Shown here piece by piece: positions 32,545-39,977 of a stretch of DNA of 42,814 nt. Under the pieces are notes generated by a model that was not told the origin of the DNA, ran no database searches, and worked only from the letters and a program-made list of their open reading frames with translations. This stretch comes from Ruminococcus sp. (GTDB taxonomy: Bacteria; Bacillota; Clostridia; Oscillospirales; Ruminococcaceae): assembly GCA_017622925.1 (NCBI GenBank), contig JAGAQC010000065.1, forward strand, positions 1 through 42,814. The letters are read 5' to 3'. The stretch's first letter is position 1, and the number at the start of each line of letters is the position of its first letter. Both the position numbers and the translations under genes were made by a program.

Positions 32545-33807
32545 ATGGAAAAAAAGGAAATCAAACGATATGGCATCATAGCGCTACTTATAGTGGCTGT
32601 TTGTTTTGTCGTGAAACATTTCAGCCTGTTCGGAAAGCTGCTTTCGGTGGCTTACAGCGCAGTATATCCGCTGCTGCTCGGAGCGGTTATAGCGTATATT
32701 TTTAACATTATACTGAGCGCGCTTGAAAAGCATTACTTTCCCAAAACAGACACAAAAGCAGTACGGCTTACAAGGCGACCCGTCTGCATAATACTTTCAT
32801 TTTTATGTGCGGCGGCTATAATCGCTCTTATACTGAAAATAGTAATACCCGAAATGATAAACGCCGTAAAGCTTATTTCGGGAGAAATACCGCCGCTTCT
32901 CGATCAGCTCAGCGGAAACATCATAAAAAAGCTTGCCGAATATCCCGATATTCAGCAAGAGGCTATGGAGCTTTTCGAGGAGTTCGATGTAAAGTCGCTT
33001 GACTGGGCGTCTATAACAGAAAAAGCTGCCGACGTGATACAAAACGGCGTTATGGGCATAATCACCTCAGCGGTAGGCATAGTAGGTACTGTAACAGGCT
33101 TTGTGACAAACGCTGTGCTGGCTGTGATCTTCGCTATATATCTGCTTTTGCGCAAGGATAAGCTCCGCCGCGACGTAAAACGTATGCAAAAAGCCTTTAT
33201 AAGCGACAAGATAAACAGCAAGGTAAACAAAGTATTCAAAACCGCCGATACAACCTTTAAAAGCTTTTTTATAGGACAATTTTTAGAAGCTATCCTTTTG
33301 GGCTGTTTCTGCTATATCGGAATGAAGATATTGAAGCTCCCGTATGCTGCCATGAGTTCGGTTCTTGTGGGAGTTACCGCTCTCATTCCCGTTGTCGGAG
33401 CATTCATCGGTGCGGGCGTAAGCGCATTTATAATTTTTACGGAAAGTCCCATGCAGACGCTTATTTTCCTCATATTCCTCGTTATTTTACAGCAGCTTGA
33501 GGGAAACGTAGTCTACCCGAAGGTCGTCGGAAACTCTATAGGACTTCCGGGTATATGGGTTCTTGCCGCAGTTACGGTCGGCGGAGGTCTTTGGGGCGTT
33601 GTCGGAATGCTTATCGGCGTTCCGTTGGCGGCTACAGCATATAAATTGTTCTTTGAGCATTTGGAAAATAAAGAAAAGCAGCTCGGAATAAAATCCAATA
33701 ATAATGAAGTTCCCAAAAAATCCGAAAAAAAGCTTTTCAATTTCAAGAAAAAAAATAATTCTTCCCCCGAGAAAAACAAAAAAACCGATAAACCTAAAAA
33801 CAAATAA
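32545..33807 (+). CDS. AI-2E/PerM family membrane transporter
   Basis: The protein has 420 residues from ATG 32545 (GGAGG upstream; an in-frame TTG four codons earlier is unneeded). About eight membrane segments are seen. The family block LEGNVVYPKVVGNSIGLPGI and the loop VGGGLWGVVGMLIGVPLAA lie near the C-terminus. Members were named for autoinducer-2 export, but many have other or unknown substrates, including Na+/H+ exchange. The C-terminal 50 residues are very Lys/Asn-rich and probably cytoplasmic. The gene has a terminator-like hairpin after it and a palindromic leader before it. Confidence 0.9.
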   Translation: MEKKEIKRYGIIALLIVAVCFVVKHFSLFGKLLSVAYSAVYPLLLGAVIAYIFNIILSALEKHYFPKTDTKAVRLTRRPVCIILSFLCAAAIIALILKIVIPEMINAVKLISGEIPPLLDQLSGNIIKKLAEYPDIQQEAMELFEEFDVKSLDWASITEKAADVIQNGVMGIITSAVGIVGTVTGFVTNAVLAVIFAIYLLLRKDKLRRDVKRMQKAFISDKINSKVNKVFKTADTTFKSFFIGQFLEAILLGCFCYIGMKILKLPYAAMSSVLVGVTALIPVVGAFIGAGVSAFIIFTESPMQTLIFLIFLVILQQLEGNVVYPKVVGNSIGLPGIWVLAAVTVGGGLWGVVGMLIGVPLAATAYKLFFEHLENKEKQLGIKSNNNEVPKKSEKKLFNFKKKNNSSPEKNKKTDKPKNK

Positions 33808-33814
33808 TATTTAT

Positions 33815-33850
33815 CCCCCGACTAAAATAATAACAAGGTTTAGTCGGGGG
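33815..33850 (+). terminator. hairpin after the AI-2E gene
   Basis: CCCCCGACTAAA (33815-33826) and TTTAGTCGGGGG (33839-33850) form a perfect 12-bp stem with a 12-base loop, 8 bases past the stop codon. The following sequence is TAAAATATAT rather than a clean T run, so termination may be modest. It separates this gene from the pyruvate formate-lyase cluster. Confidence 0.7.
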
Positions 33851-33931
33851 TAAAATATATGCAGTATTTACATTGAATCTTTTTTTAACAAATACACATA
33901 ATTATATAATAAAAAATCTTATATTCAGAGA

Positions 33932-33960
33932 TTGACAAATTATAAACAATGTGTTATACT
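33932..33960 (+). promoter_or_regulatory. promoter of the pyruvate formate-lyase cluster
   Basis: TTGACA (33932-33937) and TATACT (33955-33960) are spaced by 17 bases, just upstream of the first possible start at 33980. The leader is therefore very short, and no redox or Fnr-like dyad is obvious in the AT-rich upstream 80 bases. Confidence 0.75.
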
Positions 33961-33979
33961 AAAAGAGTAAAATAAATAG

Positions 33980-36067
33980 ATGGGATCTGATACAATGCTT
34001 CATTTAATTACTGAATACCCCCGTGAATGGGACGAATTTAAACAGGGTCGCTGGTGTACCACTTCCGTTAATGTCCGTGACTTCATTAAGAAGAACTACA
34101 CCCCATACGACGGAGACGAAAGTTTCCTCGCCGCTCCGACAGAAGCTACAAAGCAGCTTTGGGAACAGATAACCGAACTCAGCAGACAGGAACGTGAAGC
34201 GGGCGGTGTTCTCGATATGGATACTAAAATCGTTTCCACTATTACTTCTCATGAGGCAGGCTATCTTAATAAAGACCTTGAACAGATAGTCGGACTTCAG
34301 ACCGATAAGCCTTTCAAGCGTTCACTTCAGCCCTTTGGCGGAATACGTATGGCTCAGAACGCCTGCTCTCAATACGGCTATGAAGTTGACCCTGAAATCG
34401 TAAAAATTTTCACCAAATACAGAAAGACCCACAATCAAGGCGTTTTTGACGCTTATACTCCAGAAATGAGAATGGCGAGAAAATCCGCTATTATTACGGG
34501 ACTTCCCGACGCTTACGGCAGAGGACGTATTATAGGCGATTACAGACGTGTGGCTCTTTACGGCGTTGATATGCTTATCGCCGATAAGAAGCATCAAATA
34601 GATACCTCACTCGTCCGCATGACTTCAAAAAATATCCGTCTACGTGAGGAACTTGCCGAGCAGGTTCGCGCATTGGAGGAGCTTAAAGAACTCGGACACA
34701 TTTACGGCTTCGATATTTCACGCCCTGCATCTAACGCTAAGGAAGCTGTTCAATGGCTTTATTTCGGCTATCTCGCTGCTGTCAAGGAGCAGAACGGCGC
34801 AGCTATGTCATTGGGACGTACATCGACTTTCCTTGACATCTACATTCAGCGTGACCTCGAAAAAGGTCTTATCACCGAAGAACAGGCTCAGGAGCTTATC
34901 GACCACTTCATTATGAAGCTGCGTATCGTGAAGTTTGCGCGTACTCCCGAATATAACGAGCTTTTCTCGGGCGACCCCACTTGGATAACCGAGTCTATCG
35001 GCGGAGTTGACGTTGACGGTCACCACCTCGTAACCAAAAACAGCTTCCGCTATCTGCATACTCTTGACAACCTCGGTACAGCTCCCGAACCTAACATGAC
35101 CGTTCTCTGGTCACAGAAGCTGCCCCGAAAGTTCAAGGAATACTGTGCAAAAATGTCTATAAAGACCTCGTCAATACAGTATGAAAACGACGATATGATG
35201 CGAGTTATCCACGGCGATGACTATGCTATCGCCTGCTGTGTATCGTCAATGCGTGTAGGCAAGGAAATGCAGTTCTTCGGCGCAAGAGCCAACCTTGCTA
35301 AATGTCTGCTTTATGCTATAAACGGCGGTGTCGATGAAAGAATGAAGGTTCAGGTCGGTCCGAAGTTCCGTCCTGTTGAAGGCGATTACCTTGATTTTGA
35401 CGATGTATGGGACAAATATGAAGCCATGATGGAATGGCTTGCCGGACTTTATGTTAATACCTTGAACGTTATCCACTATATGCACGATAAATACTGCTAC
35501 GAAAAGCTGCAAATGGCTCTCCATGACAGAGATGTCAAGCGTTATTTTGCTACGGGTATCGCAGGACTTTCAGTTGTTGCCGACTCGCTTTCAGCTATAA
35601 AATACGCTAAAGTCAAGGTGATACGCGACGAGGACGGAATCGTTACCGATTATGAGGTCGAGGGAGATTTCCCGAAATACGGCAACAACGACGACAGAGT
35701 TGACGATCTTGCCGTTACGGTCGTTCGTAAATTTATGGACTGCGTGAGAAAGCACCACACTTACCGTGACGGAGTTCCCACTATGTCCATACTCACGATA
35801 ACTTCAAATGTTGTATACGGCAAAAAAACGGGCAACACTCCCGACGGCAGAAAAATGGGCGTACCTCTTGCTCCCGGAGCTAACCCGATGCACGGCAGAG
35901 ATACTCACGGTGCGGCAGCTTCTCTTGCTTCTGTTGCAAAGCTTCCGTTCCGCCACGCTCAGGACGGTATCTCAAATACGTTCTCGATCGTCCCCGACGC
36001 TCTCGGCAAGGATATGCAGGTATTTGTCGGAGATATTGATCTTGATAAGCTTAGAAACGAGGACTGA
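33980..36067 (+). CDS. pflB: pyruvate formate-lyase body lacking its glycyl-radical domain
   Basis: This encodes 695 residues, about 65 fewer than E. coli PflB (759-760). The match to the E. coli type is close throughout. Catalytic cysteines are C419-C420 in [12 protein letters not shown], followed by the conserved [12 protein letters not shown] and [14 protein letters not shown]. The protein ends shortly after [12 protein letters not shown], the point where other PFLs continue into the C-terminal domain with the RVSGYAV radical glycine. That domain is encoded separately at 36278-36517. The enzyme converts pyruvate and CoA to formate and acetyl-CoA. ATG 33995 is an alternative start, as neither has a strong ribosome site. 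No activating-enzyme gene (pflA) is in the window. Confidence 0.92.
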   Translation: MGSDTMLHLITEYPREWDEFKQGRWCTTSVNVRDFIKKNYTPYDGDESFLAAPTEATKQLWEQITELSRQEREAGGVLDMDTKIVSTITSHEAGYLNKDLEQIVGLQTDKPFKRSLQPFGGIRMAQNACSQYGYEVDPEIVKIFTKYRKTHNQGVFDAYTPEMRMARKSAIITGLPDAYGRGRIIGDYRRVALYGVDMLIADKKHQIDTSLVRMTSKNIRLREELAEQVRALEELKELGHIYGFDISRPASNAKEAVQWLYFGYLAAVKEQNGAAMSLGRTSTFLDIYIQRDLEKGLITEEQAQELIDHFIMKLRIVKFARTPEYNELFSGDPTWITESIGGVDVDGHHLVTKNSFRYLHTLDNLGTAPEPNMTVLWSQKLPRKFKEYCAKMSIKTSSIQYENDDMMRVIHGDDYAIACCVSSMRVGKEMQFFGARANLAKCLLYAINGGVDERMKVQVGPKFRPVEGDYLDFDDVWDKYEAMMEWLAGLYVNTLNVIHYMHDKYCYEKLQMALHDRDVKRYFATGIAGLSVVADSLSAIKYAKVKVIRDEDGIVTDYEVEGDFPKYGNNDDRVDDLAVTVVRKFMDCVRKHHTYRDGVPTMSILTITSNVVYGKKTGNTPDGRKMGVPLAPGANPMHGRDTHGAAASLASVAKLPFRHAQDGISNTFSIVPDALGKDMQVFVGDIDLDKLRNED

Positions 36068-36069
36068 TC

Positions 36070-36273
36070 ATGATAGATACCAAGAATCCCGAGGAACTCG
36101 CAAAGCTTATAGATTCGCTTATGGCAGGCGGAAGCGGTCATGTTAATATAATTGCAGATACAGACAGCTCGGAGGTAAAGGTCAATGTTGTGAACAGCGC
36201 CGAATTCTGCGGAAAAGGCGCATGCTGTCAGCCAACCGAGAACTCTGTTGACTATAATGATCAGGAGGAATAG
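36070..36273 (+). CDS. small Cys-containing protein of the split PFL cluster
   Basis: The protein has 67 residues, with GAGG seven bases before the ATG, and lies 2 bases past the PFL stop. The first half ([17 protein letters not shown], about 12-28) resembles the start of the separate radical domain ([20 protein letters not shown]). Aligned L, D, G, H and N residues agree. The radical glycine segment is absent; instead there is a Cys motif FCGKGACCQ (C47, C52, C53) and an acidic tail. Small accessory subunits with Cys are known for other glycyl-radical enzymes, such as 4-hydroxyphenylacetate decarboxylase. It may be a partial paralogue acting as subunit or chaperone. The family is not recognised. 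Confidence 0.7.
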   Translation: MIDTKNPEELAKLIDSLMAGGSGHVNIIADTDSSEVKVNVVNSAEFCGKGACCQPTENSVDYNDQEE

Positions 36274-36277
36274 TTTT

Positions 36278-36517
36278 ATGGACAATCAGAAACAGGTCGA
36301 TAACCTTATCGAATTACTGGACGGCTACGTTGAAAAAGGCGGTCATCATCTTAATGTAAACGTATTTACCAAAGAGACGCTCCTTGACGCTCAGGCTCAC
36401 CCCGAAAAGTATCCTCAGCTTACAGTGCGCGTTTCGGGCTATGCCGTTAATTTTGTAAAGCTTACAAAAGAGCAACAGGACGACGTAATTTCACGTACAT
36501 TCCACAGCACTTTATAA
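36278..36517 (+). CDS. stand-alone glycyl-radical domain of pyruvate formate-lyase
   Basis: The protein has 79 residues from ATG 36278, with AGGAGG eight bases upstream. It corresponds to the last part of a normal [19 protein letters not shown], then [17 protein letters not shown] with the radical Gly54, then [14 protein letters not shown] at the end. E. coli YfiD/GrcA is a comparable free domain that rescues oxygen-damaged PFL. Here, though, the main PFL lacks its own domain, so this protein should be required for activity. It is the third gene of the cluster, with a stem-type terminator in the repeat at 36551 after it. Confidence 0.93.
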   Translation: MDNQKQVDNLIELLDGYVEKGGHHLNVNVFTKETLLDAQAHPEKYPQLTVRVSGYAVNFVKLTKEQQDDVISRTFHSTL

Positions 36518-36550
36518 TTACTTCTGTAAAAAATATCGGTTTGAATAAAA

Positions 36551-36673
36551 ACAGGTACTCATAAAGAAGTTTTCGCCATAGCACTTATGATTTTTAGTCA
36601 AAAGTGTTATGGCGTTTCTATTGACAATGTAACAGCTTTGATGTATAATTATTACTAAGATAAATCGGAATTT
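36551..36673 (+). repeat. 123-bp terminator-plus-promoter repeat, copy 2
   Basis: This is a gap-free match to 17871-17993 (112 of 123). The stem here is CGCCATAGCACTT with AAGTGTTATGGCG: the pair that mismatches in copy 1 is a C-G pair, and a G-C pair becomes G-U, so differences preserve the fold. TTGACA (36621-36626) and TATAAT (36644-36649) follow. It ends the PFL cluster and drives the small lipoprotein gene. Confidence 0.8.
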
Positions 36674-36688
36674 ATGGAGGAAAATACT

Positions 36689-37087
36689 ATGAGATTCAAG
36701 ACATTATTTCTTGTGTTAGCATACTTTACAATAATGTGTTTCACTGGTTGTGATAGCAGTTCACCAAAATGCACACTGAATGTAGAAACAACATACGGCG
36801 GCTGCGGTATAGATGGAAAAAATTTAGAAAGTGGCTCTTTTTCAGAGGCTTTCGAGATTTCTGAGGGAGATAAGTTTTATGAAAATTATTCTGGTCACTG
36901 GTGTAAAGATAACTGTGACACCGAGATTATTATTTTGATAAATAAAATAGATAACAATGGTGTTACAATTCAAATTGGCGAACAAACAACCACATTATCT
37001 TACAATTCCAAGAAATATGTCGATTCACTATATACTGTATATGACGGAACGAATTATGAGTATTATATTTATTTCACGAAAGAATAA
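36689..37087 (+). CDS. small putative lipoprotein
   Basis: The protein has 132 residues from ATG 36689 (GGAGG upstream; an ATG at 36674 overlaps that site and is less likely). A signal peptide ends at a Cys in CFTGCDSSS, an acceptable lipobox. The mature part is beta-rich with four further cysteines and no family I recognise. It follows copy 2 of the 123-bp repeat and is AT-rich compared with the PFL genes, suggesting acquisition. No terminator is evident before the 46-bp repeat at 37131. Confidence 0.6.
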   Translation: MRFKTLFLVLAYFTIMCFTGCDSSSPKCTLNVETTYGGCGIDGKNLESGSFSEAFEISEGDKFYENYSGHWCKDNCDTEIIILINKIDNNGVTIQIGEQTTTLSYNSKKYVDSLYTVYDGTNYEYYIYFTKE

Positions 37088-37130
37088 AATGACTTATTTC
37101 AATCATCAAATTTCAGTTTGTTAAGCAGAT

Positions 37131-37176
37131 AAATTCTGATTTATCGCAGTAACGGAGTGAGCAAGAAGCCCACCCC
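37131..37176 (+). repeat. 46-bp intergenic repeat, copy 1
   Basis: The sequence begins AAATTCTGATTTATCGCAGT and ends AGAAGCCCACCCC. It matches 39709-39754 at 44 of 46 positions. Here it abuts the promoter of the methyltransferase gene. Its first 14 bases also occur at 18855. Confidence 0.7.
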
Positions 37177-37204
37177 TTGCTTTTCGGAATGGGTGTGTTA
37201 TAAT
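37177..37204 (+). promoter_or_regulatory. promoter of the methyltransferase gene
   Basis: TTGCTT (37177-37182) and TATAAT (37199-37204) are spaced by 16 bases. Sequence between the boxes (TCGGAATGGGTGTG) resembles the promoters at 38374 and, more loosely, 39231 and 39915, so the genes of this tract use related promoters. Confidence 0.6.
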
Positions 37205-37267
37205 TATGAGTATAAAATGTGCGCTGTTATCAAATTGAAATTACAGTACAAAAGAAGGGTTTAGAAT

Positions 37268-37879
37268 ATGGGCAGGTTTTCTGACTATCTGGCTTCTCAA
37301 TGCGGTAATCCAAGAGGAGCTATCGGAAAAACCATGACTTGGGCTATGAATCGGGTAAACGGATTCATGTATAACGGGATCGTAAAGAATCTTTATTTGT
37401 CGGAGGACACAAAAATTCTGGATATAGGCTTCGGCAATGGCTATCTGGAAAGCCTGATCTACAGAAAAGCGAAATGTTCTGTTTACGGGATTGATATTTC
37501 AGACGATATGGTTAAGGCGGCTTCTGAAAAAAATAAAAATGGAATTAAAAACGGAGATATTCATTTGTCTGTAGGCGATTGCTGCGACCTCGCATTTGAG
37601 AACCGATCTTTTGACATAGTAACCACAATGAATACGATATATTTCTGGAATGATACGCTGCGAGGCTTACAGGAAATATACAGGGTTCTGAATGATACGG
37701 GCATATTCTATAACGCTGTTCTCACCAAAGAGGGCTTGGATAAAATGTTCTACACAAAAAATGGATTTAAAAAATTTGAGAATCATGAATACGCCGAAAT
37801 GGGTCAGAAAGTTGGTTTCCAAAAAATATCCTTCAGGCATCTTGGAAAATACGGATTGCTTATCATATATGAAAAGTAA
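37268..37879 (+). CDS. class I SAM-dependent methyltransferase
   Basis: The protein has 203 residues. Motif I is ILDIGFGNGYL (50-60), motif II has the acidic residue in YGIDISDDMV, and the post-motifs SFDIVTTMNTIYFW and EIYRVLNDTGIF follow, as in the Methyltransf_11 group. The substrate is unknown; the ubiE/small-molecule type fits best. AGAAGGG precedes the ATG. The next gene (TIGR04076) starts 55 bases later in the same direction and may share the transcript. Confidence 0.88.
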   Translation: MGRFSDYLASQCGNPRGAIGKTMTWAMNRVNGFMYNGIVKNLYLSEDTKILDIGFGNGYLESLIYRKAKCSVYGIDISDDMVKAASEKNKNGIKNGDIHLSVGDCCDLAFENRSFDIVTTMNTIYFWNDTLRGLQEIYRVLNDTGIFYNAVLTKEGLDKMFYTKNGFKKFENHEYAEMGQKVGFQKISFRHLGKYGLLIIYEK

Positions 37880-37934
37880 TATGAGGTATTTTGATATTGG
37901 AGGGTGTGAAGCATAATAGAATGGAGAAAAAGTC

Positions 37935-38345
37935 ATGCAGTACGAATGTAAAATAACTGTTTTAGAAACAAAAGTGTTCCCGGAATTGCAGGCGAAATAT
38001 CTTGCAGATCCGAAATCGGGACCATGCCCCTTCTTCAAGCCCGGAGATACCTTTGTATTGAAAAGAACAGCACAGCAAGATGATTTTTATCATCTGATGA
38101 ACGGAAAGTTCTGCGGTGAAGCATGGGATGCCATCAGCAGATATGTGTATACGGCGCTGCAAGGCGGTTCCATCATGCACAAATGGACAAATGATGAACG
38201 AATGATGATCGCTTGCTGCAACGACGGAACTCGCCCGGTGATTTTTAAGATAGAACGAATCGACATTCCCGAAACAAAAGACGAGGAAGAATGGCTTGCA
38301 AAGCAAAATTTCTACAATGGGCTCGAAGATGCTTATACCGGATAA
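37935..38345 (+). CDS. TIGR04076 family protein
   Basis: The protein has 136 residues. The pattern YECKITVLETKVFPELQAKY with PCPFFKPGD, then FCGEAWDAISRYVYTALQGG and ACCNDGTRPVIFKIERI, is the TIGR04076 layout. The conserved cysteines suggest a metal or redox site. The function is not known. It follows the methyltransferase, a pairing also plausible for small-molecule modification. ATGGAG precedes the ATG. Confidence 0.8.
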   Translation: MQYECKITVLETKVFPELQAKYLADPKSGPCPFFKPGDTFVLKRTAQQDDFYHLMNGKFCGEAWDAISRYVYTALQGGSIMHKWTNDERMMIACCNDGTRPVIFKIERIDIPETKDEEEWLAKQNFYNGLEDAYTG

Positions 38346-38373
38346 CAACACATTAAGTGTTTTTACCAACTAC

Positions 38374-38402
38374 TTGTTTTTTCGGACAGAATGGTGTATA
38401 AT
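38374..38402 (+). promoter_or_regulatory. promoter of the flavin reductase-like gene
   Basis: TTGTTT (38374-38379) and TATAAT (38397-38402) are spaced by 17 bases, 49 bases ahead of ATG 38452. The spacer TTCGGACAGAATGGTG is close to that of the 37177 promoter. Confidence 0.65.
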
Positions 38403-38451
38403 AAAATCAGCAGATAAATTCCGCTAAAGACTAACATAAGGAGTGTTATTT

Positions 38452-39018
38452 ATGAGAAAGAGCATTAAAACCACAGAAGCAATTTTCCCGATGCCTGTGC
38501 TTATGATCGCAACCTACAACGAGGATGGAAGCATTGATGTTATGAACGCTGCATGGGGAACAATGGTTGAGAGAGACATTGTCGCTCTGAACCTTACGGA
38601 AACACATCAGACAGTCGCAAACATCAAGAAGAGAAAAGGTTTCACAGTTGCCATTGCCGATGCAAAGCACGTTACAGAAGCCGACTATTTCGGTGTTGTT
38701 TCCGGAAAGAATACACCTGATAAATTCGCCAACAGCGGTCTTCACGCTGAAAAATCAGAGTTGGTTGACGCTCCCATAATCACGGATTTTCCGATCGTGC
38801 TGGAGTGTGAGTTTATCGAGTATCAGGACAACACATACGGTCTCGGTGTAATCGGTAAGGTCGTCAATACGACTGTTGATGAAAGCGTCATGAAGGATGA
38901 TAAGGTTGACATTGATGCAGTGAATGCAATTGCTTTTGATCCATACACGCATGGCTACTACAAAGTTGCCGGCAGAGTTGGCGAAGCATTCAAGGATGGT
39001 ATGAAGCTAAAGAAATAA
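38452..39018 (+). CDS. flavin reductase-like FMN-binding protein
   Basis: The protein has 188 residues from ATG 38452 (AAGGAG upstream). The split-barrel flavoprotein pattern is clear: PMPVLMIATYNEDGSIDVMN at the start, NLTETHQTVANIKKRKGFTV, and ECEFIEYQDNTYGLGVIGKV. Such proteins bind FMN and either reduce it or act as small flavoproteins. The stop codon directly abuts an antisense phage tape-measure remnant (39019), the first of three such flanks in this tract. Confidence 0.88.
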   Translation: MRKSIKTTEAIFPMPVLMIATYNEDGSIDVMNAAWGTMVERDIVALNLTETHQTVANIKKRKGFTVAIADAKHVTEADYFGVVSGKNTPDKFANSGLHAEKSELVDAPIITDFPIVLECEFIEYQDNTYGLGVIGKVVNTTVDESVMKDDKVDIDAVNAIAFDPYTHGYYKVAGRVGEAFKDGMKLKK

Positions 39019-39218
39019 TTACACATTCAACGCATTTTGTGTTTGCCGATAGATCTCCAGCCGTGACAGTGATTTCGGGCTTTTATTTGTACGATTCACT
39101 GTCCGGCTGTTGCTGTTTTTACTGTTATTACTGGTTCGGAGGTCATATACTTGTTGGTGGTTGTGGTTATGTCCACCCGTTCGCCGCTTTCGTTTTCGAG
39201 AATGAGTGTGAAAAACAT
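39019..39218 (-). pseudogene. phage tail remnant 1: distal-tail N-terminus joined to tape-measure C-terminus
   Basis: On the minus strand, GGAGGTG and ATG 39218 open MFFTLILENESGERVDI then TTTNKYMTSEP, the N-terminus of a siphophage distal tail (Dit) protein. Near 39133 it passes, in another frame, into NSRTVNRTNKSPKSL then SRLEIYRQTQNALNV and TAA at 39019, a tape-measure C-terminus. In phages the order is tape measure then Dit, so this is a rearranged joint. No protein of either kind can be made. Confidence 0.75.
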
Positions 39219-39230
39219 GAGTTCACCTCC

Positions 39231-39260
39231 TTGACTTTTTCAGTGTGGGTATGCTATAAT
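39231..39260 (+). promoter_or_regulatory. promoter of the 129-residue gene
   Basis: TTGACT (39231-39236) and TATAAT (39255-39260) are spaced by 18 bases. The -35 box abuts, on the other strand, the ribosome site of the Dit remnant. The promoter therefore lies at the phage gene boundary, where morons usually carry theirs. Confidence 0.65.
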
Positions 39261-39319
39261 TATGAAAATGGAGAGTTTGAAACTCTCCGCTAAATTGGGA
39301 TTGGATTAGAAGGAGATTA

Positions 39320-39709
39320 ATGAAAAGATTAATAATTCACAGAAAGAAAAAATTTGCTTCCGCCTTAATGCCTTATTGGATTGTTACCGAAACAGATAAG
39401 AAAACATTCATGGAAAAATATAACTTAATCGGTGATTTTTGTAAAACATCTGTATTAGGACATCCGATTTCAAGGATAGATTTTAAAATTCTAAGAAAAG
39501 ACTTTACAATTGAAAATGGAGAAACAATACAAATAGAATTAAATGACAACGTCACTACCGCTTTTGCAATTACTATGGACGGATGTTTGTCAAACGAAAT
39601 TATATTAAGCGAGGGTATTTTATTAGGTGACGGCATTGAAGTTTTCAATCATTTGCTGACTACAAGAGGCGGTTTTTTCAAACCAAGTTATCCATGGTTT
39701 GAAAAGTGA
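39320..39709 (+). CDS. hypothetical protein of a phage-flanked cassette
   Basis: The protein has 129 residues, with AAGGAG before the ATG. The start MKRLIIHRKKKFASALMPYW is basic, and the rest is a soluble alpha/beta sequence with IETIQIEL-like strands and no membrane segment. I recognise a recurring firmicute pattern (KKFASALMPYW) but no function. It is flanked by Dit remnant 1 on the left and, after the 46-bp repeat, by tape-measure remnant 2 on the right. Confidence 0.65.
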   Translation: MKRLIIHRKKKFASALMPYWIVTETDKKTFMEKYNLIGDFCKTSVLGHPISRIDFKILRKDFTIENGETIQIELNDNVTTAFAITMDGCLSNEIILSEGILLGDGIEVFNHLLTTRGGFFKPSYPWFEK

Positions 39710-39754
39710 AATTCTGATTTATCGCAGTAACGGAGTGAACAAGAAGCTCACCCC
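39709..39754 (+). repeat. 46-bp intergenic repeat, copy 2
   Basis: The match to 37131-37176 has two changes in 46. Here it begins at the last base of the stop codon of the 129-residue gene and ends two bases before the tape-measure remnant at 39756. Confidence 0.7.
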
Positions 39755-39755
39755 A

Positions 39756-39902
39756 CTACACATTCAACGCATTTCGTGTCTGCCGATAAATCTCCATTTG
39801 ATGGATACAAACCATTTATTTCAGCGATCATATACTGATCGACGTCGAGGTCATTTCCACACGATCATCGTTGTATTTTTTGAAAATAAGTTGGAAAAAC
39901 AT
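39756..39902 (-). pseudogene. phage tail remnant 2: Dit N-terminus and tape-measure C-terminus
   Basis: On the minus strand, GGGGTG and ATG 39902 open MFFQLIFKKYNDDRVEMTST. After a frameshift comes DQYMIAEINGLYPSNGD, a Dit N-terminus. The last part, read in the tape-measure frame, is MEIYRQTRNALNV followed by TAG at 39756. It is diverged from remnants 1 and 3, so it probably came from a different phage. Confidence 0.7.
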
Positions 39903-39914
39903 AGGCTGCACCCC

Positions 39915-39943
39915 TTTACATTTCCATCTAAATGGTGTATAAT
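39915..39943 (+). promoter_or_regulatory. promoter of the dockerin-bearing deacetylase
   Basis: TTTACA (39915-39920) and TATAAT (39938-39943) are spaced by 17 bases, 34 bases before ATG 39978. Like the 39231 promoter, it starts just outside a Dit start codon remnant on the other strand. Confidence 0.65.
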
Positions 39944-39977
39944 AAGAACATATCATGAGCTTGTTGAGGTGATGTTT

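Noticed and set aside
36040-36300. Frameshift errors as the cause of the split PFL
   Set aside because: Three frames each have a start and ribosome site, and the 204-base middle ORF has sequence with no place in a normal PFL, so one or two indels cannot rebuild a full enzyme.
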